This document shows positions 1 to 8,698 of a stretch of 64,000 nucleotides of DNA, piece after piece. Numbering within the stretch: the stretch's first letter is position 1; each line of letters begins with the position of its first letter. The position numbers and the translations under genes are program-made. This stretch comes from a bacterium (GTDB lineage: Bacteria; Electryoneota; RPQS01), in assembly GCA_023382385.1 (NCBI GenBank), contig JAHDVH010000001.1, positions 310,001-374,000 of the forward strand, given 5' to 3'. The notes below the pieces were generated by a model, which had not been told where the DNA came from, searched no databases, and saw nothing but the letters and a program-made list of their open reading frames with translations.

Positions 1-317
1 ACCACCCCGGTGAATGGCGAGCGATTGACATGGACATCAAATACAGAGAGAAAAACCGCCACGAACTTTCTGCCATCATCAAGTGTCTCAATCTCGACCA
101 CAACGCCATCGGCAGGTGCAAGGACAGCACGCCTATCAGCGGGTGCCTGTCGCTCAGGATCCCGAAAAAACAATAATATTGCAATACCAAGTACAATTAG
201 AAAGACACCCACAGCACATAACATCTGCAGATCCAATGTGATCGACACGAAACACAGTCCTGTGCCGGAAATCACTGGAGGCAAAACAAGTGGCCATGCT
301 TCCTTCGCAAATCTCAT
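1..317 (-). CDS. psd: Phosphatidylserine decarboxylase, N-terminal part (truncated by window edge)
   Basis: Translating the minus strand from the ATG at 317 gives an open frame of 105 codons running off the window edge. It starts MRFAKEAWPLV, has a hydrophobic stretch at about residues 10-50, then FFRDPER and APADGVV followed by DVHVNRSPFTG. These are typical of the short-form decarboxylase (about 210-220 residues) that makes phosphatidylethanolamine from phosphatidylserine at the inner membrane. The self-cleaving GST motif that forms the pyruvoyl cofactor would lie beyond the edge, so activity cannot be judged. It is the last visible gene of the purB-purC run, 13 bases after the purC stop. 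Recognition by family resemblance is firm. Confidence 0.88.
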   Translation of the reverse strand, partial: MRFAKEAWPLVLPPVISGTGLCFVSITLDLQMLCAVGVFLIVLGIAILLFFRDPERQAPADRRAVLAPADGVVVEIETLDDGRKFVAVFLSVFDVHVNRSPFTGV

Positions 318-330
318 ACAATTGTGACTT

Positions 331-1047
331 TTAGACTGCGCTGGTCAGGCGCTCGTAGAGTTCACGATAGGCTTTTTCAACGCCGGTTGGATCTTGCAAC
401 GCCCGATCACGATCAAGCTTTCGGTTTGTTTTGTGATCCCATACTCTGAAGGTGTCCGCGGTAAGCTCATCGCCGATACAAATGTGATCACCCGCGTCAC
501 CAAACTCAAGCTCAAACTCGACAAGCAATAACCCACGTCGCTCAAATAGCGATTTTAAAACTGCGTTTGTCTTGGTTGCAATACGCTGCATTGTACGCAA
601 GTCATCCGATCGACCATAACCAAGTGCGACGGCATGACTCTCATTTACCATTGGATTATTCAGGCTGGGATCTTTCAGGAAGTACTCAACAACTGGATAG
701 TCAAGTGGCCTTCCGTCGTCTAATCGAAACCGCCTTGCGAATTCCCCTGTCGCTACGTTGTACACAATTGCCTTGATGTCAAACATCTCCACGCGACGCA
801 CTGCAACCTCTGTTGGCGACTGTCTTTCCACAAAGTGTGTGGGCACGTGATAATTCTCAAGGTACTGAAACAGAAAACTCGAAACGCCGCAGTTGATTTC
901 ACCCTTTCCCACAAATGACGACTTACGTGACTCACGGGGATTACCAGCGTCGTCCGTAAACTCAAGGATTGCATAGCTCGGGCGATTTGTCGCAAAGAGC
1001 TTCTTTGAGCTTCCTTGCACAATTAGTTCAAGTTTATCGAGGTTCAT
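331..1047 (-). CDS. purC: SAICAR synthase (phosphoribosylaminoimidazole-succinocarboxamide synthase)
   Basis: This enzyme joins CAIR and aspartate, using ATP, in the eighth step of de novo IMP synthesis in the cytosol. The 238 residues match the usual short bacterial form. Visible are the N-terminal nucleotide-binding segment with SSKKLF near residue 13, the GKGEINCGVS stretch near 47, and the conserved region IGDELTADTFRVWD near 191, the counterpart of the family DE(I/L)SPDTxRxWD. The start is ATG, 11 bases after the purB stop. It follows purB directly, and the two enzymes act consecutively (PurC product is PurB substrate). No obvious Shine-Dalgarno is seen, so translation may be coupled to purB. 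Confidence 0.95.
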   Translation of the reverse strand: MNLDKLELIVQGSSKKLFATNRPSYAILEFTDDAGNPRESRKSSFVGKGEINCGVSSFLFQYLENYHVPTHFVERQSPTEVAVRRVEMFDIKAIVYNVATGEFARRFRLDDGRPLDYPVVEYFLKDPSLNNPMVNESHAVALGYGRSDDLRTMQRIATKTNAVLKSLFERRGLLLVEFELEFGDAGDHICIGDELTADTFRVWDHKTNRKLDRDRALQDPTGVEKAYRELYERLTSAV

Positions 1048-1058
1048 TGTAAGTTCAG

Positions 1059-2357
1059 TTAATCCACGATCCCTAGCCGACGCAATAACAGATCAGCTGT
1101 TTCATAATCAGGCTTAAGTTCGACAAGAGAATCAATCGTCTTTACATCCAGTGTCTGCATCACCTCAGCATCAGCCTTTAACAAGTCTGCCATCGGCCTG
1201 CGGCTGCGGATTGCCTCTCGTGCGGACCTCTGGACTACGGTGTAAGCGGCTTCACGAAGCCAACCTCGTTCAATTAGGGCATGTAATACCCTCTCCGATG
1301 CCAAGGCTCCATGTGTCAAATCCAAATTTCTCACCGCCTGATCGGTGTCAACCTCTAAACCTTCAAGAACGCGCAAAAGGAGGTGCAACATGTAATCAAT
1401 AGCAATACAAGCGTCTGGAAAGACAACACGTTCAGTCGATGAATGGGAGATATCTCTCTCATGCCATAGTGCGATATTCTCCATACCTACAACGGCATAG
1501 CCACGCAACATCCGCGACAGGCCGGTGAGTCGTTCACAGAGAATCGGGTTGCGCTTGTGTGGCATCGCCGAAGACCCCTTTTGCTTCCGCCCAAAGGGTT
1601 CAAATGCTTCGCTTACTTCCGTGCGCTGGAGGTGACGAATCTCGACAGCAATTTTCTCGATTGTTCCGCCGATGACTGCCAGCATATTCAAGAACTCGGC
1701 GTGCAAGTCCCTGCTTACGACTTGAGTCGAAATCGGAGCGACTCCAATTCCAAGTTCTGCCATAACCAATTCCTCAAGCTCAGGGTCAGTGTGGCCGAAA
1801 TTGCCGACGGCACCTGAAAGCTTTCCCACGAGGATCCGCGGTAAGCACTCTCTGAATCGTATTTCATGTCGGGAGAACTCATCCTCCCACAACGCGAACT
1901 TTAGTCCGAAAACAGTCGGTTCTGCATGAATTCCATGAGTTCGTCCGACACATGGCGTACGTCGATACTCCAATGCTCGACGACGCAGGACGATTCTAAC
2001 AGCCTTTATGTCGTCCAAGATTAGTTCAGCTGATCGCTTGATCTGCAACGCGAAAGCCGTATCAACCACGTCTGAGGAAGTAAGTCCAAGGTGCACAAAT
2101 CGAGAATTCATGCCAACATAGCGCGCAACAACCGTGAGAAATGCAATCACATCATGTTGTACGTCAGCTTCGACTTCGTGTATCTCGTCAATCGAGTAGC
2201 GTGCATCTTGAGAGATCTGTTCGACGACATCCAAGGGAATCTCATTCCTCGACGCGCGCGCCCTGAGAGCAGCAAGCTCAACCTTCAGCCACATGTCATA
2301 CCGAGCCTCCTCAGTCCACAGTGATGACATGGGTTCTCGAGAATATCGCTCAATCAT
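1059..2357 (-). CDS. purB: Adenylosuccinate lyase
   Basis: Fumarase/aspartase superfamily enzyme that removes fumarate from SAICAR and from adenylosuccinate, so it serves both IMP and AMP synthesis. The 432-residue length fits the short bacterial type. Superfamily signatures are seen in order: TSSDVVDT at 93-100, the GRTHGIHAEPT block with the catalytic His near 141, and the signature GSSAMPHKRNP at 261-271 with the catalytic Ser loop. It begins with ATG inside the stop of the htrA-like gene (ATGA overlap), so the two are translationally coupled. purC follows. Confidence 0.97.
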   Translation of the reverse strand: MIERYSREPMSSLWTEEARYDMWLKVELAALRARASRNEIPLDVVEQISQDARYSIDEIHEVEADVQHDVIAFLTVVARYVGMNSRFVHLGLTSSDVVDTAFALQIKRSAELILDDIKAVRIVLRRRALEYRRTPCVGRTHGIHAEPTVFGLKFALWEDEFSRHEIRFRECLPRILVGKLSGAVGNFGHTDPELEELVMAELGIGVAPISTQVVSRDLHAEFLNMLAVIGGTIEKIAVEIRHLQRTEVSEAFEPFGRKQKGSSAMPHKRNPILCERLTGLSRMLRGYAVVGMENIALWHERDISHSSTERVVFPDACIAIDYMLHLLLRVLEGLEVDTDQAVRNLDLTHGALASERVLHALIERGWLREAAYTVVQRSAREAIRSRRPMADLLKADAEVMQTLDVKTIDSLVELKPDYETADLLLRRLGIVD

Positions 2358-3619
2358 CCGTTATACGCACCAACCTTAGGTATGGGCAACAATTCCAACT
2401 CTTTCGTCATGATCGTTCCACGTCGGCTGATCACAATAGTGAGTTTATCTCCGACGCGCAAATCAGTGTTATTGACATAATCTACCGCATCGCGCGCTCG
2501 ATTTATCTGCCGATCGTTAATTTTTAGAATAACATCCTCAGCTTTCAGATTTGCGCGCTCAGCGGGACTTCCCGGATCAACACCTGTTATAACCGCTCCG
2601 CGGTTCTCTGCCAAATCCAACATCTTCCACATCACGCCACGCAAATCGTTCGCTCGAATACCCAGCCAATAGTTTCGATCAACTCCGCCTCGTAGGAGGT
2701 CCTCGATCGAGTTCACGATTCGATTCGATGGAATCGCAAATCCTACGCCTACTGATCCGCCGCTCTCAGTGAATATCAAGGTATTCATGCCCACCGCTCG
2801 GCCTTCAGCATTAATTAACGGTCCACCTGAGTTACCACGATTAATAGCCGCATCCGTCTGAATCATATCAGAATACAATCTACCGTCTGAGTCACGTTCG
2901 AAATCTCGATTTAGAGCGGAAATAACTCCAACGGAAGCCGATGGCTGATCATTGATGTCAAACAAACCGTAAGGATTGCCAATGGCAATAACCCACTCAC
3001 CCACCATCGCTTCATCGCTATTTGCCCATTCAATAAAGGGCAGATTCTCACCATCTATCTTAAGTAAAGCCATATCGAGCAGCTCATCAGTCCCAACGAT
3101 TCGCGCATCGTACTTCTGACCCGCCGTTGTAGTGACTGCCACAGACACGGCATTCTTCACCACATGCTCATTTGTTACAATGTAACCATCCCGTGTGAAT
3201 ATGAAACCCGAACCAAGACCGGACGCCTGCTTCTTGACGGTGCGAGGCCAGAACCTTTCATCAAGAAACATCCGAAAAAACGGGTCTCGAGGGACAAAAG
3301 GATTTGCAACCTCAGTTACAGTTTCGACACTAATTCCGACAACGGCATCGGATGCAATCGCGATCGCACGAGTCAGCGCCGTCTCGCGGCTCGACCGGAC
3401 TTCGTCGCCTGAGATTTGTATGGGGTAAGCGTGATCGTCCGTCCCAAGCGACACGCCAGTAGTCTTCATCTCGAGAGATGTCATGTAGTACTGCAACGAG
3501 TCAAGCCGAAGCTTTAAACTCTCAACTTCGGCGTAATGTTGTTGATCTCGATGGACTATCCATAGCAGCACGAAGCCACCCATCAAGCCAAGAACGAAGT
3601 ATTGCCAGAATCGCCCCAT
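2354..3619 (-). CDS. Membrane-anchored HtrA/DegP-type serine protease with one PDZ domain
   Basis: Periplasmic quality-control protease of the S1C family. From the ATG at 3619 it is 421 residues: one N-terminal membrane segment (about residues 4-24) instead of a cleaved signal, a short coiled coil (about 26-50), a trypsin-like domain with the triad His152 (TNEHVV), Asp182 (LLDMALL) and Ser264 (GNSGGPL), and one C-terminal PDZ domain (about 320-405). One PDZ plus an anchor resembles DegS or HtrA-type proteins rather than two-PDZ DegP. A TTG four codons upstream (3631) is possible. No strong ribosome site separates them. It lies between truA and purB and overlaps purB by four bases. Whether it acts in envelope-stress signalling like DegS is not shown, though a site-2 protease (rseP) is present elsewhere in the window. 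Confidence 0.93.
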   Translation of the reverse strand: MGRFWQYFVLGLMGGFVLLWIVHRDQQHYAEVESLKLRLDSLQYYMTSLEMKTTGVSLGTDDHAYPIQISGDEVRSSRETALTRAIAIASDAVVGISVETVTEVANPFVPRDPFFRMFLDERFWPRTVKKQASGLGSGFIFTRDGYIVTNEHVVKNAVSVAVTTTAGQKYDARIVGTDELLDMALLKIDGENLPFIEWANSDEAMVGEWVIAIGNPYGLFDINDQPSASVGVISALNRDFERDSDGRLYSDMIQTDAAINRGNSGGPLINAEGRAVGMNTLIFTESGGSVGVGFAIPSNRIVNSIEDLLRGGVDRNYWLGIRANDLRGVMWKMLDLAENRGAVITGVDPGSPAERANLKAEDVILKINDRQINRARDAVDYVNNTDLRVGDKLTIVISRRGTIMTKELELLPIPKVGAYNG

Positions 3620-3641
3620 CAGTGTGTACAAAGTCGCGTGA

Positions 3642-4403
3642 TTAGACTGCTGGCCATTCGGAATAACCGATCGCGTTTAAAGTGAGCCCGCAGGCAGGCG
3701 CCTTCGTGCCCGCATTCGTGTTATCTTTGCTCAGAAGCACGTCTGTGATCGACGTCTTACCTCTCCTTGAGCAGGCAATATCAACCATAGTACCGACAAG
3801 CATGCGAACCATACCGTGAACAAAACGACTCGCGTGTATCTCATAGTTTAGAATACGGCCATTTGCGTACCACTTGGACTCGTATACACTGCACTCGTAT
3901 CCGTGCTTTTCCAACGGATTTTCATGTGCGAATGCCTTAAAACAATGCGTCCCGACTATTTGTTCAGCAAGGGACGAAAGCAAGTTGACGTCAAGCTTCT
4001 GCAAGAACTGCCACAAATACTGTCGACCAATAGCCACAGGCTCCAGGGAGATTCGATACTGATAACCCCGCCATCTTGCAGAAAATCGAGCATGAAAGTC
4101 GACAGTTTTCTCCTCTGCAGAAAGAATTCTCACATCGGGAGGCAGAGCAGAGTTACCTGCCCGAAGGATTGAAACGACGGGCCTTCTTACGGGTGCGTCA
4201 AAATGTGTTACCTGAAGATCCGCATGAACACCGGCGTCCGTTCTGCTTGACGGGACCAATCGAACACTCTGGCCGAAGAGCGGTAAGAGCGCTTCTTCCA
4301 CGCATTCCTGTACTGTTCGTCGGCCAGGCTGGTATTGCATGCCTGAAAACGCGGTGCCATCATACTGCAAGTCGAGCCGGTATCTAAATCGCTCAGCGTT
4401 CCG
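3642..4403 (-). CDS. truA: tRNA pseudouridine(38-40) synthase
   Basis: Isomerises uridines 38-40 of the anticodon arm. The TruA core starts at RLDLQYDGTAFSGMQ, with the catalytic aspartate in SSRTDAGVHA and the C-terminal FVHGMVRMLVG segment. I chose the GTG at 4403 (253 residues) because it puts the catalytic Asp at residue 56, close to Asp60 of the E. coli enzyme, and clears the upstream ecfT stop. A GTG at 4463 would add 20 residues and overlap ecfT by 40 bases; TTG codons lie between. No good ribosome site decides it. The ecfT-truA neighbourhood is also seen in Firmicutes. Confidence 0.93.
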   Translation of the reverse strand, partial: RNAERFRYRLDLQYDGTAFSGMQYQPGRRTVQECVEEALLPLFGQSVRLVPSSRTDAGVHADLQVTHFDAPVRRPVVSILRAGNSALPPDVRILSAEEKTVDFHARFSARWRGYQYRISLEPVAIGRQYLWQFLQKLDVNLLSSLAEQIVGTHCFKAFAHENPLEKHGYECSVYESKWYANGRILNYEIHASRFVHGMVRMLVGTMVDIACSRRGKTSITDVLLSKDNTNAGTKAPACGLTLNAIGYSEWPAV

Positions 4404-4423
4404 CACAAGACGATTCGCCGATT

Positions 4424-5185
4424 CTACAGGGTGGATAGGCAAATTGTGCAAAAGAGAAGACACGACACTATCGTCGTTACATCCGCACGACTTCCCATCG
4501 GTTTAGAGAAGGCTGCACCACTCTCGTAGCCGCGCGACCACAATACTAGCGCCATTGACTGCGAGTTGTTCATTGCGTTTTGCACAGTTGCGAAAAATTC
4601 CTGACGTACGAACGCGAGCTTGTCTGGCAATCTCGCAGGGGATGGAACAAGTCGTAGCCTTCGGGCAAGTGTGCGCTGTTCAGACTGGGCTCGTAACCGT
4701 GGCACCATACCCAAGGCGAGTGCCGCGACGACACCAACTTGTCCGGCGAATCTCGATCCAATGAATCGTCCTAAGCCACGGGATACGGCCTCGGCGTAGG
4801 CAATCGGACTATGATAACTTACGAGAACACTTGTTGTAGTGACAAAGATGAACAGACGAACCATGAAAAAGCCAGTATTCAAAAGATGTTCAGTCCGTGG
4901 TGCCTCATCTGAAGCTGATAACAGCCACAGTCTAAACGCAACATGGAGAAGCGCAGCCACAAGAAAGAGGTATCTCGTCGCCCATAGAGTTTGGCGAATG
5001 ACTTTGAAATCCGCACGTAAAAAGAGAACGGCGAACACAAACAAAGTGGCAAGCATCAGCATCACGCTCCACGTTGTGCACGCGGCCACACATATCAAGA
5101 ACACGAGTGCACAAAAGAGGAGCAGCCCTTCAGGTACCACGACTCTTCGATAAGTAGCTGACGTCTCACCCGTTAGAGTGTTCAT
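4424..5185 (-). CDS. ecfT: ECF transporter transmembrane coupling protein (EcfT/CbiQ family)
   Basis: Predicted inner-membrane coupling subunit that links a substrate-binding S component to the ABC ATPases of an energy-coupling-factor transporter. The 253 residues have an N-terminal group of hydrophobic segments (about 17-37, 38-57, 69-90, 105-125), then the family-type region [16 protein letters not shown] near 157 and a coupling-helix stretch ending [11 protein letters not shown] near 219, resembling the x-R-G motifs that contact the ATPases. Start is ATG overlapping the ndk stop (ATGA). It is followed by truA, as in the ecfA1-ecfA2-ecfT-truA order of Firmicutes, but no EcfA ATPase gene is in the window. 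The family call is from motif resemblance; it could be a divergent CbiQ for another substrate. It is the natural partner for the S component at 37390-37947. Confidence 0.75.
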   Translation of the reverse strand: MNTLTGETSATYRRVVVPEGLLLFCALVFLICVAACTTWSVMLMLATLFVFAVLFLRADFKVIRQTLWATRYLFLVAALLHVAFRLWLLSASDEAPRTEHLLNTGFFMVRLFIFVTTTSVLVSYHSPIAYAEAVSRGLGRFIGSRFAGQVGVVAALALGMVPRLRAQSEQRTLARRLRLVPSPARLPDKLAFVRQEFFATVQNAMNNSQSMALVLWSRGYESGAAFSKPMGSRADVTTIVSCLLFCTICLSTL

Positions 5186-5583
5186 TTCCCGAAGAAAAAC
5201 TCTGTCTCTTTGTTTCCGTTCTCTGGTGAGTCAGAACCATGCACGGCATTCGCTTCAATGTTTGTTCCGTATAGCTTTCTAATGGTGCCCGGCTCAGCCT
5301 TCAAAGGATCCGTTGCGCCGATCACCGAACGCCAGTGGTTAACGGCATTCTCACGTTCCAGACGTCCCAATACGACAGGCCCACTTGTCATGTAACGCAC
5401 AAGATCGCTAAAGAAAGGCCGCTCTTTGTGAACTGCATAAAACTCGCCGGCTTGTTCTTTCGAGAGAATCTCGTAACGGAGTCCAGTAATATTGAAACCT
5501 TCCTTCTCGACCCTAGCGATGATGTCACCGATACGTCTTGCAGAGACCGCATCAGGTTTGATAATCATTAAAGTGCGTTCCAT
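5182..5583 (-). CDS. ndk: Nucleoside diphosphate kinase
   Basis: Moves the gamma phosphate from ATP to other NDPs through a phosphohistidine. The 133 residues are slightly short of the usual 140. N-terminal [12 protein letters not shown], and the active-site signature NAVHGSDS with the phosphorylated His at residue 115. ATG start with a good ribosome site (GGGAAAG) close upstream. It sits 24 bases after sucD, which suits a role in balancing ATP and GTP made by succinyl-CoA synthetase. Confidence 0.97.
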   Translation of the reverse strand: MERTLMIIKPDAVSARRIGDIIARVEKEGFNITGLRYEILSKEQAGEFYAVHKERPFFSDLVRYMTSGPVVLGRLERENAVNHWRSVIGATDPLKAEPGTIRKLYGTNIEANAVHGSDSPENGNKETEFFFGK

Positions 5584-5607
5584 CTTTCCCTTGCTTATTT
5601 GCTTTAT

Positions 5608-6483
5608 TTACTTCTTGAGCACTCTTGCCATGGTCTCACCTATATCCGCGGGAGACTTCGCGACATGAATTCCCGCCTTTTCCAAGGCAGCGAATTTTTC
5701 CCTTGCAGTACCCTTACCGCCGGCAATAATCGCTCCTGCGTGTCCCATTCTACGGCCAGGAGGAGCTGTTTGACCAGCAATAAAGCCGACTACTGGTTTC
5801 CGGAACTCGTGTTGTATGTAATCTGCTGCCTCTTCCTCGGCAGATCCGCCGATTTCTCCAATCATCACGACTGCGTCAGTGTCTGGATCATCTTTGAACA
5901 GTTTAAGGATATCCAAGAAATTTGAGCCGGGAATCGGATCACCGCCGATGCCGACGCAAGTCGACTGCCCGATCTTGCGATCACTTAACTGTTTGACCGC
6001 TTCGTACGTCAAGGTACCACTTCGGCTGATCACTCCACAGCGACCTTCGCGGTGAATGAAAGCTGGCATTATCCCCATCTTGCCCACCCCTGGAGTGATG
6101 ACGCCGGGACAATTTGGCCCGACCAGACGAGACTTAGATCCTCGTAATGCGTGCTTGACAGTTATCATGTCCCGCACAGGTATACCTTCAGTGATCGCTA
6201 CAATGAATTCGATGTCAGCGTCAATCGCTTCCAGAATAGCGTCGGCAGCAAATGCTGGCGGTACAAAGATGATACTCGCGTTGGCCCGCGTAGTTTCCGC
6301 AGCGTCACGAACACTGTCGAAAATTGGCACTTGGTCATCAAAAGTCGTACCGCCCTTGCCGGGAGTAACCCCGCCCACAACCGCAGAGCGGTACTCCAGC
6401 ATTTGACGAGTGTGAAAAGAACCTTCTGAGCCGGTAATGCCCTGAACGATGATCTTCGTATCTTTGTTTAGTAGAATGCTCAT
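5608..6483 (-). CDS. sucD: Succinyl-CoA synthetase alpha subunit
   Basis: Forms succinate and ATP or GTP from succinyl-CoA with SucC in the TCA cycle. At 291 residues it has family length. The N-terminal Rossmann-type CoA-binding part holds [11 protein letters not shown]; the mid-region has [11 protein letters not shown]; the phosphohistidine is His248 in [15 protein letters not shown]. It starts with ATG seven bases after the sucC stop. In most bacteria sucC precedes sucD exactly like this. Confidence 0.98.
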   Translation of the reverse strand: MSILLNKDTKIIVQGITGSEGSFHTRQMLEYRSAVVGGVTPGKGGTTFDDQVPIFDSVRDAAETTRANASIIFVPPAFAADAILEAIDADIEFIVAITEGIPVRDMITVKHALRGSKSRLVGPNCPGVITPGVGKMGIMPAFIHREGRCGVISRSGTLTYEAVKQLSDRKIGQSTCVGIGGDPIPGSNFLDILKLFKDDPDTDAVVMIGEIGGSAEEEAADYIQHEFRKPVVGFIAGQTAPPGRRMGHAGAIIAGGKGTAREKFAALEKAGIHVAKSPADIGETMARVLKK

Positions 6484-6490
6484 GATTACT

Positions 6491-7651
6491 CTATCCTTTC
6501 ACTGCCGCACAGGCTTTTTGTGCCGCATCGGCTAGATCGCCCGCGACAATGAAATTTAGCCCTGAATCTCGCAGCATTTGCCCGGCAAGGTCAGCGTTGT
6601 TGCCTTCGAGTCTGACAACGACTGGAATCGCGACATGCTCGGTCCTTGCGGCCTCAATAACTCCACCCGCAACGCGATCACATCGTACGATTCCTCCGAA
6701 AATGTTTATGAGAATCGCTTTGACGTTCTTATCTGCGAGAATGATCTGAAATGCAGCAGCAACCGTTGTTGCATTGGCACCTCCGCCCACGTCCAAAAAA
6801 TTCGCCGGTTCACCACCGTACAGCTTGATGATATCCATCGTTGCCATGGCAAGTCCAGCACCGTTCACCATGCAACCGATGTTGCCATCCAGCTTAATAA
6901 AATTGAGACTGTGCTTGGACGCTTCAATTTCCGCGGGATCCTCCTCTGCAAGATCGCGCAATTCATCAAACTCTGGATGTCTGAAGAGAGCGTTATCATC
7001 GAAATTGACTTTTGCGTCCAAAGCAATTATCTGATCGCCAGAGAGAATCAGCGGATTAATTTCCACAAGGCTGCAATCGAGTTCAGTGTATGCCTTGTAA
7101 AGTTTTGTGAAGCATGCCTGCGCTGATTTGAAGGCCGCACCGCTGAGGCCCAGTGCGAACGCCAATCTGCGTGCATGATGCGGCTGAAAACCAGTCGCAG
7201 GATCAATCGCAACCTTCACAATCTTTTCCGGAGTCTTTGCGGCAACTTCCTCGATATCCATTCCGCCTTCAGTAGACACCATAAAAACATTACGAGACTG
7301 TGCGCGGTCAAGCAGGATTCCTGCGTAAAATTCTTTGTCAATTTTCATGCCCTGCTCAATGAGCAATCGTCGCACCTCTTGTCCTGCTGGGCCAGTTTGG
7401 TGGGTAACCAACCGCATTCCAAGAATTGAAGAGACGTACGACTTTAGCTCATCTTCCGATCGAGCAAGTTTTACCCCGCCGCCTTTACCACGGCCGCCGG
7501 CGTGAATCTGCGCCTTAACTACAACCGGGAAACCTCCCAATCCAAGGCCCGCTTGAATTGCATCATTAACTGTGAGAGCAGGTGCACCGTGTGGTACTGG
7601 CACACCATAGTGAGAAAGCAATTTCTTTGCTTGATACTCGTGAATCTTCAT
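6491..7651 (-). CDS. sucC: Succinyl-CoA synthetase beta subunit
   Basis: ATP-grasp nucleotide-binding subunit of succinyl-CoA synthetase, 386 residues (family about 390). It opens with [12 protein letters not shown], has [16 protein letters not shown] in the ATP-grasp domain, [10 protein letters not shown], and the C-terminal power-helix domain with [13 protein letters not shown]. The start is ATG. It follows arcC by 22 bases and is probably carried on the transcript from the promoter at 8670-8698. Nucleotide preference (ATP or GTP) is not clear from inspection. Confidence 0.98.
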   Translation of the reverse strand: MKIHEYQAKKLLSHYGVPVPHGAPALTVNDAIQAGLGLGGFPVVVKAQIHAGGRGKGGGVKLARSEDELKSYVSSILGMRLVTHQTGPAGQEVRRLLIEQGMKIDKEFYAGILLDRAQSRNVFMVSTEGGMDIEEVAAKTPEKIVKVAIDPATGFQPHHARRLAFALGLSGAAFKSAQACFTKLYKAYTELDCSLVEINPLILSGDQIIALDAKVNFDDNALFRHPEFDELRDLAEEDPAEIEASKHSLNFIKLDGNIGCMVNGAGLAMATMDIIKLYGGEPANFLDVGGGANATTVAAAFQIILADKNVKAILINIFGGIVRCDRVAGGVIEAARTEHVAIPVVVRLEGNNADLAGQMLRDSGLNFIVAGDLADAAQKACAAVKG

Positions 7652-7673
7652 GAAGGTTTATTTATCTTTATTC

Positions 7674-8630
7674 CTAATTAGGCAAAATCCAAGTTCCAGA
7701 ATGTCCGTCGACACTTTCAACGAATCTTTCCAAATCGCAAATCAGTACTCTCTCTCCTCCTTCTTGTAGAAACTTGATAGCTGCTTCAATTTTGGGTCCC
7801 ATGCTTCCAGCTGGAAACTGTCCGTCCGCAAGATACTTCTGGGCCTCACTGAGAGACAATCGCGGAAGATCTCTTTGATCAGGCTTGCCAAAGTTCAGAG
7901 AGACGTATGGCGTCGCCGTGAGGATAAAGAGGTCTTGCGCGTCAATGTCTCTGGCAAGCACGGCCGATGCGCGGTCTTTGTCAATGACCGCATCAATCCC
8001 TTCAAGCCAGCCATCAGGCTCGCGATAGACGGGGATCCCACCTCCTCCGGCAGCAACTACCACAGTACCCCCATGAACCAGTTGTCTGATTACAGAATGA
8101 TTCAATATCTCCAAAGGCATCGGACTCCCGACGACGCGCCGCCACCCGCGAGTGCCATCTTCCTTAACCGTCCAGCCTACCTCCCTCGCCTTGGACAGAG
8201 CAACTTCCTTGGAATAAAATTGTCCGATGAACTTCGTTGGATTCTGGAGCGCCGGATCTTTTGGGTCAACCAAAACCTGCGAGACAATTGTCACAACCTC
8301 AACGTGCCCCTGCCCACGGCGTAGTAGGACGTTCTGAAGGCACTGCTCAATCATATAGCCCATTCCGCCTTCGGTATCAGCTACGATCACACCTAAGGGG
8401 AGATCGGGAGTCCTTCCATTTGCCAGTTCTACCCGCAACAAGGCATTTCCGACCTGCGGACCATTGCCGTGTGTTATAGCTAAATTGTATCCACGATGCA
8501 ACAATTCGGCAACACCTTGCAGCGCGCTGCGCGAATGCCGAAACTGATTGGCAATTGTGTCAGGCTCGTCTGGCGAGGATATCGCATTTCCGCCAAGTGC
8601 GACGACTGCGACGCGAGTCTTAAGCGCCAT
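7674..8630 (-). CDS. arcC: Carbamate kinase
   Basis: Reversibly makes ATP and carbamate from carbamoyl phosphate and ADP. The 318 residues are normal for the family. Visible are the N-terminal VVALGGNAI, GNGPQVGNAL, the EGIDAVIDKDRASAVLA block and the C-terminal PAGSMGPKIEAAIKF. No arginine deiminase or ornithine carbamoyltransferase gene is next to it, so its substrate must come from elsewhere. It is the first gene after a near-consensus promoter and heads a run with sucCD and ndk, all phosphotransfer enzymes. ATG start. Confidence 0.96.
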   Translation of the reverse strand: MALKTRVAVVALGGNAISSPDEPDTIANQFRHSRSALQGVAELLHRGYNLAITHGNGPQVGNALLRVELANGRTPDLPLGVIVADTEGGMGYMIEQCLQNVLLRRGQGHVEVVTIVSQVLVDPKDPALQNPTKFIGQFYSKEVALSKAREVGWTVKEDGTRGWRRVVGSPMPLEILNHSVIRQLVHGGTVVVAAGGGGIPVYREPDGWLEGIDAVIDKDRASAVLARDIDAQDLFILTATPYVSLNFGKPDQRDLPRLSLSEAQKYLADGQFPAGSMGPKIEAAIKFLQEGGERVLICDLERFVESVDGHSGTWILPN

Positions 8631-8669
8631 ACGTTACTTCATTTTCAGTGTTTGTGTCGGTAACCTATT

Positions 8670-8698
8670 AATATAGCAATGAGTTGCTGGATTGTCAA
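8670..8698 (-). promoter_or_regulatory. Sigma-70 type promoter for arcC operon
   Basis: On the minus strand, TTGACA (8698-8693) and TATATT (8675-8670) are separated by exactly 17 bases. The -35 box overlaps the stop codon of the ABC-F gene. The start of transcription should be near 8663, leaving a leader of about 30 bases before the arcC ATG at 8630. This is the closest match to consensus found on the minus strand in the window; use in vivo is inferred. Confidence 0.75.

Noticed and set aside
6578-7126. 182-codon + strand frame opposite sucC
   Set aside because: It has no recognisable domain and lies wholly within sucC, which carries all family motifs.
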